Origin: Azovibrio restrictus
Lineage (GTDB): Bacteria; Bacteroidota; Bacteroidia; Chitinophagales; Chitinophagaceae
Assembly (NCBI GenBank): GCA_029255605.1
Contig: JANLJF010000068.1
Coordinates: 1 to 43,017 of the forward strand
DNA length: 43,017 nucleotides
Reading direction: 5' to 3'
Part shown: positions 1 to 7,743 of the stretch, one piece after another
Layout of the letters: every line of letters starts with the position of its first letter
How positions within the stretch are numbered: position 1 is the stretch's first letter
Position numbers and translations under genes: made by a program
The notes under the pieces: model-generated
Told to the model about the DNA's origin: nothing
Database searches by the model: none
What the model saw: only the letters and a program-made list of their open reading frames with translations

Positions 1-219
1 GTCATCTAATATGCAATCGGGCAGTTTAAAATCAGGTGGCAGCTTTATAGTGCTTTCACTCAAAGAATCTCCTCCTGTTGAAGTAAGATATGTCAGCTTC
101 ATATCTGAAACTTTCCACCTGTTATCGCGCAGCATCTGGGCCTTTGATACAGGCACGTCCACTTTTTCGCATGAACCCAATACAAACAATGCAGCTACAA
201 ATAGCAGACAATATTTCAT
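1..219 (-). CDS. Putative lipoprotein, N-terminal part (cut by window edge)
   Basis: The first 73 residues of a protein that runs off the left edge. The start MKYCLLFVAALFVLGSCEK is a clear lipoprotein signal peptide with the lipobox LGSC, so Cys17 would be lipidated and the protein anchored in the cell envelope. The mature part begins with KVDVPVSKAQMLRDNRWKV. A tryptophan after a basic residue about 20 residues beyond the lipid anchor is common in the small lipocalin-like lipoproteins of Bacteroidota, but too little is present to assign a family. It lies downstream of the LolA-like gene on the same strand, separated from it by 69 bases without a convincing terminator, so cotranscription is possible. 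Function unknown. Confidence 0.75.
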   Translation of the reverse strand, partial: MKYCLLFVAALFVLGSCEKVDVPVSKAQMLRDNRWKVSDMKLTYLTSTGGDSLSESTIKLPPDFKLPDCILDD

Positions 220-288
220 AGAAATTTTAACATTAAGTCCCTAAAACTAATCAATATCTTGATGTTGCAAAAGATTTAGGAGGGAAAT

Positions 289-1005
289 TTATTTCTTGTT
301 CTCTGCAAAAATAGCGTCGGGCAACCCTTTGTTTATGGTATAGTCCATGTATTCTATCTGTATCCTGCCTTTCTTCGGTTTCTTGCTCGCTGCTTTTTCT
401 ACATCGGCTTTAGTGGCACCATCGTAGTCCATTGTCACACCTTTAGGTATCTTAAACTCTTTGGTATCGATATAAAATATCACTTTATCGGGCAGGCCCT
501 GCTTTTCATATTTGCCAAATTCCAGGTCCATTTTTATAGTACCGTTTTCACGCGTGGTGGTTTCGGTACGCATGGCCAATACACGCTGCTCATCTATCCA
601 TATCTTGGTAAGTACAATATCGCCCTGCTCTGTATTGGGCACCACCTTTATTACGCGTAATTGCTTCCCATTTATAGTTTCCGTACCGGCATCTATCACC
701 GTGGCACTCTGATTGGGCATCAGGTTGCCCAATGCCATATTGGTGCTCCTTTTGGGCAATATAGATATACCACCGTTGCGCTCCAGCTTCATTTTATCAG
801 GCGCTTTAAAATATAGCTTACCATTCAGCGGCGGCACGCGCATGTAGGCTATATCTATTTTCATTTTCACATTGGCCTCATAGTCTTTTATCGCATCTAT
901 CTTCTGTCGCAGCTTTATAAATAGCTTTTCAGCATCCGTTTGCTGGGCAAACGCCTGTATGCCGCACAATAGTTGCACTGCCAGTATCCATATGCACTTC
1001 TTCAT
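289..1005 (-). CDS. LolA-like periplasmic carrier-fold protein
   Basis: A 238-residue protein with a signal peptide (residues 1-20, cleavage after AFAQ). The mature part has the alternating strand pattern of the LolA/LolB fold: LYFKAPDKMKLER near residue 65, KIWIDEQRVLAMRTETT near residue 140 and a late VIFYIDTKEF segment. Proteins of this fold bind lipid or acylated cargo in a half-barrel and carry it across the periplasm. The gene overlaps the ABC permease by 4 bases (stop and start share ATGA), so it is translationally coupled to an exporter. An ABC exporter with a LolA-fold periplasmic partner suggests handling of a lipid or lipoprotein. It lacks obvious identity with classical LolA, so the cargo is not known. 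The LolA-fold call is from pattern, not alignment. Confidence 0.7.
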   Translation of the reverse strand: MKKCIWILAVQLLCGIQAFAQQTDAEKLFIKLRQKIDAIKDYEANVKMKIDIAYMRVPPLNGKLYFKAPDKMKLERNGGISILPKRSTNMALGNLMPNQSATVIDAGTETINGKQLRVIKVVPNTEQGDIVLTKIWIDEQRVLAMRTETTTRENGTIKMDLEFGKYEKQGLPDKVIFYIDTKEFKIPKGVTMDYDGATKADVEKAASKKPKKGRIQIEYMDYTINKGLPDAIFAENKK

Positions 1006-1832
1006 GACTTAATATCTTTCTTACGGAAATAAAAAACAGTTGCCCCTACAAACAGTATGGTATATACCACCAGCACGATGGCCGAAAAACGAATGGCATC
1101 ATATGGCACGGGGTCATCAAAAAAGCCCTTCCAGCCTACCATATGTGTGGTAAAAAGGTATTGCTTGACCACATCGAATATGGGCAGATCGAGCGTAGAG
1201 AATATCATGAGTACTACAATGATACCCATAGTGCCCATGATAGGCCCGATAGAATTATCTGCAAAAGCAGATAACAGTAATGCCAGCGCAGCTACAGTGG
1301 TCATAGCCAATGCTGCAAACATAAAAGCAGCTATATAGCGCCACATAATATCATCCTTCAACAATACTACAAAGGCATCACTCTTCATGTTCACGAGGTC
1401 GCCGGTACCAAAAAAGAGAATAGACAAGCCCAATGCTATGACCGCCAACCATAACAGCAGCAGCAATGCATAGCAAACCGCAGCAGTGAATTTTACCAGT
1501 ACTATTTTACTGCGCGACACGGGCTTTGTGAGCAGCAAGCGCAATGTGCCCATATTGGCCTCACCCGCCAGCACATCGCCCGCCACCAGGGCTATCAATA
1601 ACGGTATCTGCAACAGCAGCGATTGCAATATGATATAAGTAACCAGGTACCCGTTCAGCACATTGCCACCAATATCGAACTGGGCGGAAACGCCCTGCAT
1701 GGCAAAGGCTATAAAGTTCTTTCCATCTGCCACCAGCGCCAGTTGTATCACCAATGCAAATGCCGTAACAATACCAAAGCTGATATAGGTACGTGGCTTC
1801 TTGAATATTTTATACAGTTCCAGCCTTAACAT
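1002..1832 (-). CDS. ABC-2 type transporter permease
   Basis: A 276-residue inner membrane protein with about six predicted transmembrane segments (roughly residues 17-36, 62-86, 113-140, 165-190, 195-212, 247-268). The cytoplasmic segment EANMGTLRLLLTKPVSRSK after the second helix is the typical ABC-2/NosY-type permease motif that contacts the ATPase. The protein ends in a short basic tail (FRKKDIKS). It overlaps the upstream ATPase gene by 23 bases and the downstream LolA-like gene by 4 bases, so the three genes form one tightly coupled operon. It should form a homodimer with the ATPase and act as an exporter; the substrate cannot be read from the sequence. Confidence 0.9.
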   Translation of the reverse strand: MLRLELYKIFKKPRTYISFGIVTAFALVIQLALVADGKNFIAFAMQGVSAQFDIGGNVLNGYLVTYIILQSLLLQIPLLIALVAGDVLAGEANMGTLRLLLTKPVSRSKIVLVKFTAAVCYALLLLLWLAVIALGLSILFFGTGDLVNMKSDAFVVLLKDDIMWRYIAAFMFAALAMTTVAALALLLSAFADNSIGPIMGTMGIIVVLMIFSTLDLPIFDVVKQYLFTTHMVGWKGFFDDPVPYDAIRFSAIVLVVYTILFVGATVFYFRKKDIKS

Positions 1833-2745
1833 CTGCTTCGTTTGTAAGAGATAAGAAATATGCTTCCAGCGAATGGCTGGAACGTATCTGCAACACCTGC
1901 GCCCCCTGTGCCACCAGCCAGTTATTCAATGCAGGCATTTGTGACGGATGCATTTTAAATACCAGCTTCGCCGCGCTTATTTCATGTATATGCTTATTCC
2001 ATTCACTGCTATTCAGTTTAACACCTATAGATTCATCGGGCAGTATATCTACTTGCATCAGTGTTTCCGCAGGGTCCAGCAATTGGCGCACAGCGCCTTC
2101 CACTACTTTCCTGCCACGGTGCAGGATGATCATGCGCGTGGCTATCTGTTCTATTTCGTATAGCAGGTGCGATGAAATGAGTATCGTTTTGCCATGATCG
2201 CGGCTGAGGCTTTGTATCAGCAGGCGCATTTCGGCAATGCCTTGCGGGTCCAGCCCGTTGGTGGGCTCGTCCAGTATCAGCAGGTCGGGGTTGTGCACCA
2301 ATGCTATAGCTATACCCAGCCTTTGTTTCATTCCTTGCGAATAGGCTTTTACTTTATCCTGCTCACGGCCCTTGAGTCCTACTATTTCCAGCACCTCATG
2401 CAGGCGAGGGTCTTTAATAGGCTTACCGCTAAGGCGGGCAAACATTTTAAGATTGTCCCAGCCGCTGAGGTACAAATACATATCCGGCCGCTCTATGATG
2501 GCACCTATATGCTGCAGCAAATGGCGGGATTGGTTATTAAACAATTGCCCCTTGATGTATACTTCTCCTGCATCCGGATATATCAACCCCAGCAGCATAC
2601 GGATGGTAGTGCTTTTACCGGCACCATTCTGCCCTAAAAAGCCATAGACATCTCCTTGCTGAATACTGAAAGAAAGATCGGTAACGGCAGTGAAGCTGCC
2701 AAAGGTTTTGGACAGTGCTTTTGCTTCTATAATATTATCAGACAC
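1810..2745 (-). CDS. ABC transporter ATP-binding protein
   Basis: A 311-residue ATPase with all catalytic motifs: Walker A GQNGAGKST (residues 38-46), signature YSQGMKQR, Walker B LLILDEPTNGLD, and the H-loop in ILISSHLLYE. The SQGMKQR signature and the extended C-terminal region after residue 215 are usual for ATPases that pair with ABC-2 permeases (CcmA/NosF/DrrA-like). The start is GTG at 2745-2743; no ATG lies nearby, and the motif spacing from the start fits the family. An exact TAnnTTTG box (minus strand, 2763-2770) lies 17 bases upstream. First gene of the three-gene exporter operon. Confidence 0.92.
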   Translation of the reverse strand: MSDNIIEAKALSKTFGSFTAVTDLSFSIQQGDVYGFLGQNGAGKSTTIRMLLGLIYPDAGEVYIKGQLFNNQSRHLLQHIGAIIERPDMYLYLSGWDNLKMFARLSGKPIKDPRLHEVLEIVGLKGREQDKVKAYSQGMKQRLGIAIALVHNPDLLILDEPTNGLDPQGIAEMRLLIQSLSRDHGKTILISSHLLYEIEQIATRMIILHRGRKVVEGAVRQLLDPAETLMQVDILPDESIGVKLNSSEWNKHIHEISAAKLVFKMHPSQMPALNNWLVAQGAQVLQIRSSHSLEAYFLSLTNEADVKAGTV

Positions 2746-2762
2746 CGAAGAAAATAATTGCT

Positions 2763-2770
2763 CAAAATTA
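2763..2770 (-). promoter_or_regulatory. Bacteroidota -7 box of the ABC operon
   Basis: The minus strand reads TAATTTTG, an exact match to TAnnTTTG, 17 bases before the GTG start of the ATPase gene. No clear TTG -33 element is seen at the usual distance. Confidence 0.5.
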
Positions 2771-2875
2771 ACGCCGCCATGCCGCTTTAGTTCATAAAAG
2801 ATTGAAAAAATTATTATTAATCTTCAATGCGCGTGGCTTACTATATTTACCCTCGTTAAAGTGGCGTTAAAGGCA

Positions 2876-2904
2876 TTGTGCACGGCTGCATATATTTAAC
2901 TTTG
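2876..2904 (+). promoter_or_regulatory. Promoter of the orphan histidine kinase
   Basis: TTG at 2876-2878 and TAACTTTG at 2897-2904 (exact TAnnTTTG) are 18 bases apart, matching the Bacteroidota -33/-7 promoter. Only 7 bases separate the -7 box from the ATG at 2912, which predicts a leaderless or nearly leaderless mRNA. Confidence 0.6.
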
Positions 2905-2911
2905 TTACTGC

Positions 2912-4189
2912 ATGAAAAAAGTATTTCCCCTTATTGTATTCCTTATTGCCTTATCTGTATTGGGTATCATATTCATCCAGATGTCGTGGATACGTGATGC
3001 CATCAAGCTGCGCCAAAACCAGCGCACAGAAGATATCACCACCGCATTGGCACAGGCAAGGGAATCTTTATGGAAAACCTTCCTTGTAAAATCGGGCCAG
3101 ATAGGCTTTTTCATGGATGAGGAATCGAGAATGTACTACCTGAAAGACTACTCTACTAACTTCATCAGCAACCAGGAAGTAAATGATATCATTAATACAT
3201 CGCTAAAGAAATATAATATAAAGGACAAGTATGAATATTGCATCGTCAATATCTACCAGGAACCCATCATGTTCAGCAAACCTTTCAAACCTGAGTTTTT
3301 TGATAACAGTGTAAAAATATCGCTGACCCCCGACCAGGAACGTTTCAGAACCCCCGAAACCCTGTACCTGTATATTGTTGACGACAAAAGCTTTATCCTG
3401 AAAAAGATGGGCTGGATGATCGGGGCTTCTATATTATTTACCGTTATTATCATTTCGGCCTTTGCACTTACGGTGCGTACCATGTTCAATCAAAAGAAAC
3501 TGTCTGAAATCAAGTCTGACTTCATCAACAATATGACGCATGAACTGAAGACACCGCTGGCTACCATATCACTGGCCATAGATGCATTGACGAATGAAAA
3601 GGTCATCCACAACTCTGAGCAGGTACGCTACTATAGCGGCATGATAAAAGACGAGAACAAGCGGATGAATAAGCAGGTGGAGAAGATATTGCAGGCTGCC
3701 CGCATTGAAAGACAAGACATCAAACTGAACCTCCAAAAGCTGAATGCGCACGATATTATTCAGAAAGTAGCCGACAACTTATCGCTACAGATACGGGAAA
3801 AGAATGGTTCACTGTCACTGGCATTGAACGCACCGAGGTATATGATAGAAGCTGATGAAGTGCACTTTTCCAACATCATCTTCAACCTGCTGGATAATGC
3901 CATAAAATACTCGAAAGACAACCTGCATATCGATGTATCTACCGATGTAGTGAACGGTATGCTGGCTATTAAAGTAAAGGATAATGGCATCGGTATGAAC
4001 CGCGAAACTGCATCGCGCGTATTTGAAAAATTCTACCGTGCGCATACGGGCAACATACATAATGTAAAAGGCTTCGGCCTGGGATTGAGCTATGTGAAAG
4101 CTACGGTGGAAGCGCACCAAGGCAAGGTTTCAGTAGACAGTACTTTGGGCAAAGGCAGCAGCTTTACGGTACTACTGCCTTTGGCCTAA
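2912..4189 (+). CDS. Membrane sensor histidine kinase (orphan)
   Basis: A 425-residue two-pass kinase. TM1 covers about residues 4-24, a periplasmic sensing region about 25-165, and TM2 about 166-188. There is no HAMP domain. The HisKA motif FINNMTHELKTPLATI places the phosphorylated histidine at residue 210. The ATPase domain has the N box (HFSNIIFNLLDNAIKYS), G1 (VKDNGIGM), F box (FEKFYR) and G2 (GFGLGLSYV), all intact. The architecture is the common HAMP-less kinase of Bacteroidota. No response regulator gene lies beside it: the left neighbours are the divergent ABC operon, and on the right ahpD converges with only 3 bases between the stop codons. The signal and the partner are unknown. 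Confidence 0.92.
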   Translation: MKKVFPLIVFLIALSVLGIIFIQMSWIRDAIKLRQNQRTEDITTALAQARESLWKTFLVKSGQIGFFMDEESRMYYLKDYSTNFISNQEVNDIINTSLKKYNIKDKYEYCIVNIYQEPIMFSKPFKPEFFDNSVKISLTPDQERFRTPETLYLYIVDDKSFILKKMGWMIGASILFTVIIISAFALTVRTMFNQKKLSEIKSDFINNMTHELKTPLATISLAIDALTNEKVIHNSEQVRYYSGMIKDENKRMNKQVEKILQAARIERQDIKLNLQKLNAHDIIQKVADNLSLQIREKNGSLSLALNAPRYMIEADEVHFSNIIFNLLDNAIKYSKDNLHIDVSTDVVNGMLAIKVKDNGIGMNRETASRVFEKFYRAHTGNIHNVKGFGLGLSYVKATVEAHQGKVSVDSTLGKGSSFTVLLPLA

Positions 4190-4192
4190 GTA

Positions 4193-4771
4193 TTATATTA
4201 CTACACACAGGCTTTTGATAACAGCGCCTATGCGTATGGCATCATAGATGCGCGGCTCTGATGCACCGTGTTGCTTCACGCTGTTCTCGTGCGATGTTAC
4301 ACAGCGTTCACAGCCATTCAGGGCAGATACTAGCAGGCTCATCAGCTCATAAAACTCTTTGCCCATCACCGGGTTCATCATACTGCTCATGCGCAGGCCG
4401 GCAGGCTGGTTATTATAATATTCCACTTCGTGCATATAGTGGCGAAAACGATAGAATACGTTATTGGTATTCATCATAGCCGTGCAGCTATGTGTTTCAC
4501 CTATTTCATTATCGCTTGCACCTTCTTTACGCGCCAGGTTTTCAAAGGCTGCTATCAATACAGCATTCTTCTCATTCACAGCAGTGGCAAGCGCCAGCAG
4601 CAGGGCTTCTTTGCGTGTCATATTCGTGCTGCCCAATACCGCAGCTACATTCAGCTTCAGGTCGCGCAGAAATTTACTATCTATCGCTGCCAGCTGGGTT
4701 AGGCTATTGCTGCTGATGTTACCTTCAACACCCAGGTCGGCCAGCATATTCAATATGGTTTCGTTTTGCAT
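4193..4771 (-). CDS. ahpD: Alkylhydroperoxidase AhpD-like (carboxymuconolactone decarboxylase family)
   Basis: A 192-residue all-helical AhpD-fold protein. The catalytic core near residues 143-163 shows a glutamate 12 residues before the first cysteine, then CERCVTSHE, i.e. Glu-x11-Cys-x2-Cys-x3-His, the proton relay and redox pair known from mycobacterial AhpD. In that system AhpD reduces AhpC with electrons from lipoamide-bearing proteins. A TTG at 4786 would add five residues; the ATG at 4771 is preferred. It lies downstream of ahpC on the same strand with a hairpin terminator between them, so expression from the ahpC promoter would need partial read-through. No separate promoter is obvious. 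A related CMD-family peroxidase with another electron donor is the alternative. Confidence 0.85.
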   Translation of the reverse strand: MQNETILNMLADLGVEGNISSNSLTQLAAIDSKFLRDLKLNVAAVLGSTNMTRKEALLLALATAVNEKNAVLIAAFENLARKEGASDNEIGETHSCTAMMNTNNVFYRFRHYMHEVEYYNNQPAGLRMSSMMNPVMGKEFYELMSLLVSALNGCERCVTSHENSVKQHGASEPRIYDAIRIGAVIKSLCVVI

Positions 4772-4791
4772 TGTATTCAATTTCAACTTTT

Positions 4792-4826
4792 AAAAAATCC
4801 ACCCCATACTGCTACAGGGTGGATCC
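4792..4826 (-). terminator. Hairpin terminator or attenuator between ahpC and ahpD
   Basis: Arms ATCCACCC (4797-4804) and GGGTGGAT (4817-4824) pair perfectly. On the minus strand the hairpin is followed by a T run (4797-4792). It lies 28 bases beyond the ahpC stop and 21 bases before the ahpD start, so it should reduce ahpD relative to ahpC. Confidence 0.75.
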
Positions 4827-4854
4827 TTATCAATTACCAAACGGAGGAATAAGA

Positions 4855-5427
4855 TTAAGCTACCAGTTCAGCGCTTTGTTTTTCAGTCAGTGTTTGCTCA
4901 CCTTTAGTCCAGTTGCAAGGGCACAGCTCGTCTGTTTGCAGTGCATCCAGTACGCGCAGTACTTCTGCCACGTTGCGGCCTACGCTCAGGTCATTTATGT
5001 TTACCCAACGTACAATGCCTTCCGGATCGATGATGTAGGTGGCACGATAAGCTATTTTCTCGTTTGCCTCCAGGATACCCAATGATTCAGCCAGGCTTTT
5101 AGAGGTGTCGGCTATCATAGGGAAACGCAGGTCGCGCAGGTCTGCATGGTCTTTACGCCACGCCAGGTGCACAAATTCAGAATCTGTAGAAGCGCCTAAC
5201 AGCACAGTGTCGCGGTCGGCAAAGTTGTTAAAGTTCTTGTTGAACTCAGCTATTTCAGTAGGGCACACAAATGTGAAATCTTTTGGCCACCAGAACATTA
5301 CAGCCCACTGGCCCTGAATGTTCTTATTGCTGATCTCCTGAAATTCTTTCCCTTTTTCCAGCGATACCACCGATTTCTTCTTAAACTCAGGGAATTTACT
5401 ACCTACAGTTACAAAATTGTTGTTCAT
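4855..5427 (-). CDS. ahpC: Peroxiredoxin AhpC, AhpD-dependent type
   Basis: A 190-residue 2-Cys peroxiredoxin that reduces hydrogen peroxide and organic hydroperoxides in the cytoplasm. The peroxidatic cysteine is Cys55 in DFTFVCPTE. The C-terminal segment SVGRNVAEVLRVLDALQ followed by ELCPCNW provides two cysteines (169 and 171), the arrangement of the mycobacterial-type AhpC that pairs with AhpD, unlike the enteric type with a C-terminal EVCPAKW and an AhpF reductase. The downstream ahpD fits this, and no ahpF is present. A strong OxyR-type operator lies 94-130 bases upstream of the start, so induction by peroxide is likely. Confidence 0.95.
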   Translation of the reverse strand: MNNNFVTVGSKFPEFKKKSVVSLEKGKEFQEISNKNIQGQWAVMFWWPKDFTFVCPTEIAEFNKNFNNFADRDTVLLGASTDSEFVHLAWRKDHADLRDLRFPMIADTSKSLAESLGILEANEKIAYRATYIIDPEGIVRWVNINDLSVGRNVAEVLRVLDALQTDELCPCNWTKGEQTLTEKQSAELVA

Positions 5428-5458
5428 GTTTCTTTTACAGTTGTTGTTGTTATCGCCG

Positions 5459-5489
5459 CAAATTTCGCTCTAATAGCGTATTCTGACAA
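5459..5489 (-). promoter_or_regulatory. Candidate ahpC promoter
   Basis: On the minus strand TTG (5489-5487) and GAAATTTG (5466-5459, seven of eight matches to TAnnTTTG) are 20 bases apart. The imperfect -7 box would suit an activator-dependent promoter. It lies between the OxyR-type operator and the ahpC start. Confidence 0.4.
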
Positions 5490-5520
5490 GCTGATAAGGA
5501 TTAGCTTTTCCTATCACAAA

Positions 5521-5557
5521 ATAGATTTAAACTATAAGTGTCATAATCTTAAACTAT
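5521..5557. promoter_or_regulatory. OxyR-type operator upstream of ahpC
   Basis: Two 15-base elements, ATAGATTTAAACTAT (5521-5535) and ATAATCTTAAACTAT (5543-5557), are separated by exactly 7 bases. This matches the established E. coli OxyR consensus ATAGntnnnanCTAT-N7-ATAGntnnnanCTAT at 18 of 20 fixed positions with exact spacing. The four quarter-sites recur every 11 bases, as expected for an OxyR tetramer. The site lies between the terminator of the upstream gene and ahpC. No oxyR gene is in the window. Confidence 0.8.
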
Positions 5558-5580
5558 AAATAGTAATGTCTTCAAAAACA

Positions 5581-5605
5581 AAAGAGCCGCTTATAGCGGC
5601 TCTTT
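5581..5605 (-). terminator. Terminator of the T9SS type B protein gene
   Basis: A perfect 10-base-pair stem (AAAGAGCCGC at 5581-5590, GCGGCTCTTT at 5596-5605) with a 5-base loop, 25 bases beyond the stop codon of the minus-strand gene and followed by T-rich sequence on that strand. Confidence 0.85.
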
Positions 5606-5629
5606 CATATTCTTTATTGGAGAGAAAAT

Positions 5630-7642
5630 CTATCTTATAACGGTGACATTCCCCGATTTCTTCAACCGTTTACCCGATACACAGAAACCGTCTACAGTCC
5701 ACACATACACACCCATTGGCGCATAGTCTCCATTAATGGTGCCATCCCACTCTTTTGTAGGATCGTCGGTATAGAATACTTCTTTACCCCAACGGTCATA
5801 CACACGGAAGAATACCAGTTTCACGATTTGTGAGTTGGCCAGGCCAAAGCGGTTTTGGAACTTATTACCTTCCGGAACGAAGGCATTGGGCAGGTTCACA
5901 TCGTTACAGCCTACACGAACTACTACCGTATCGATGGCTATGCAACCTGAAGTGTCTTCTACCTGCAGGTAATACGTATAATCGTAAGGCGGGGTTGCTT
6001 CAGGATTTGTTATCCTGTCGCTATTGATATACCTGTTTGGCACCCATGTGTAGGTAAAGTTGATACCCTTGCTGGTTAATGGTCCACCTAATAAAGTAGT
6101 AGCACCATCTGCCAGTTCGCGGTCCGGACCTGCATCTGCATTCACTTTATTAACTGTTACACGTATTGCCGTATCAATAATACAACCGGCGGGATAAGGC
6201 ATCAATATGCGATATTCCGTGCTATATTCAGGCCATGCCCTTACTTCATCTTTTGTGGTACTGCTGATATTATAGTTTGGTGTCCATGTTTTTGATGTTG
6301 CATTAACAGATATTACCCTGAGGTTGATCGTATCGCCCTGACATATCGTAGTATCATTGCTCATGATGATCGGAGGGGTAGGCAGTACATATATCAGCTT
6401 ACATTGCACCTGCATATCTGCCTGGCCTTCATTCACCATATAGTAAATGTTGTAAGTACCCGCAGTATCGTAGCTGTATGGCGGTGGTGTAGATGTAGTA
6501 GAGTACTGTATGCTTGTGTTATTACACTGCTGGAATTTTATCTTCACAAGGTTACTGTCCGACTCATTCACTGCATACAGGAATATATTGTCTTTATCGC
6601 GTATGGGGCGGGAAAGGCCGGTGGGGGCCAGCAATGCACCCAGGTCAGAAAAATCATTAGGCGTATATGTACCGGTAATAGACGTCATATCTACCCTTAC
6701 AAACCTGTGACTTTGCTTGTTATTAATGAACAGGTGGAAGCTATCGCAATCGCGAATGATAGAGATACCACTCGGATTTTTCAGCAGGCCGTTAAATGTA
6801 CCGATGACATTACCTATAGGTGTACTTGTAGCCAGGGATGCACCCATATCTACACGTGTAAGGCTATCATGTTCCTGGTTTGTTACGAAGAAGTGCCATA
6901 CACCATTGTGGCGGATGGTAGTAAAATCGTTTGGCAAACCGATACCCACAGGCCTGCCAAGGTTTACATAGCTGGGGGTAAAGGACAATAATGTATCAAA
7001 CTCTATGCGGATAAGATCACTGGTAGTTTTGTTGAAGGTGAAACCATACCATTTACCGGCTTCTTTGTAAATGAAAATACCTACGGGACGATCCAGGGTA
7101 TTCAGCAGGTTGCCGAAGTTTACAATGTTGGGCGTATTAGCCAGTGTGGTACCAAAATCGAGGCGGGCCAGGGAAGATGTGGCCACATCATCGCCGCCAA
7201 CCACGAAAACATGCCAGTTACCTTTTGCCGAATCTTTTACTATGTGCAAAGAGTTAAGCCCCTTGGGTAATACGCCATCCATTGTGCCGTAATCCGTCAC
7301 TTTAGGTGTGTTATCCAGGCTATTGCCATACTCCAGCCTTACCAGCGATGCGTTCAGGCCCCTGTTGAGCACGAATGCAAAGTAATTGGCGCCGTCTTTT
7401 TCCACTTCTATGGCTGCAGCACCATCCAGGGCAAATTTCTTACCCAGTGCGGTAGCTTTAGGATCATTAAACGCGTATCCGGAACAAAAACCCCAATAGT
7501 GAGTTGCGGCATTGGGCACATTGCTTACCAGTTGCACAGGCTGTTTTGGACACACCGTATCGGGCGAAGTAAACAAATCTCCCTGCGCAAATAAACTAAT
7601 AAGCGACACTATAAGTGCTACGAAGAGTAGGCATTTTCTCAT
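5630..7642 (-). CDS. Secreted protein with T9SS type B (CHU_C) sorting domain
   Basis: A 670-residue secreted protein. The signal peptide ends near residue 19 (ISLFAQ). Residues about 45-370 hold at least six repeats built around phrases such as LVRLEYGN, LARLDFGT and LIRIEFDT followed by a short title-like loop, which looks like a beta-propeller. Residues about 375-580 contain Ig/PKD-like segments (SYDTAGTYNIYY, ICQGDTINL, TYTWVPN). The last ~85 residues (NAFVPEGNKFQNRFG, FRVYDRWGKEVF, DGTINGDYAPMGVYVW, SGNVTVIR) are the gliding-motility-associated C-terminal domain, which directs export across the outer membrane by T9SS. Likely a cell-surface protein; the ligand is unknown. It has its own terminator and no same-strand operon partner. 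Confidence 0.9.
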   Translation of the reverse strand: MRKCLLFVALIVSLISLFAQGDLFTSPDTVCPKQPVQLVSNVPNAATHYWGFCSGYAFNDPKATALGKKFALDGAAAIEVEKDGANYFAFVLNRGLNASLVRLEYGNSLDNTPKVTDYGTMDGVLPKGLNSLHIVKDSAKGNWHVFVVGGDDVATSSLARLDFGTTLANTPNIVNFGNLLNTLDRPVGIFIYKEAGKWYGFTFNKTTSDLIRIEFDTLLSFTPSYVNLGRPVGIGLPNDFTTIRHNGVWHFFVTNQEHDSLTRVDMGASLATSTPIGNVIGTFNGLLKNPSGISIIRDCDSFHLFINNKQSHRFVRVDMTSITGTYTPNDFSDLGALLAPTGLSRPIRDKDNIFLYAVNESDSNLVKIKFQQCNNTSIQYSTTSTPPPYSYDTAGTYNIYYMVNEGQADMQVQCKLIYVLPTPPIIMSNDTTICQGDTINLRVISVNATSKTWTPNYNISSTTKDEVRAWPEYSTEYRILMPYPAGCIIDTAIRVTVNKVNADAGPDRELADGATTLLGGPLTSKGINFTYTWVPNRYINSDRITNPEATPPYDYTYYLQVEDTSGCIAIDTVVVRVGCNDVNLPNAFVPEGNKFQNRFGLANSQIVKLVFFRVYDRWGKEVFYTDDPTKEWDGTINGDYAPMGVYVWTVDGFCVSGKRLKKSGNVTVIR

Positions 7643-7743
7643 AATACTGATAAGAATTACACTTTCTATTGGGCTAATATAACAATTTGAATAAAACTTT
7701 TATAGCAATACAGTATTTTTATTTCTTTAAACCAATTACTAAC

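Noticed and set aside
240-280. Weak inverted repeat CCTAAA/TTTAGG downstream of the LolA-like gene
   Set aside because: Only 6 bp with a 29-base loop and no T run; too weak to call a terminator.
5527-5559. Simple direct repeat TTAAACTATAA, two copies 22 bases apart
   Set aside because: Explained by the OxyR-type tetramer site of which it is a part, so it is not listed as a separate repeat.
6404-6991. 195-codon open frame on the plus strand
   Set aside because: Antisense to the T9SS type B protein gene and without family features.
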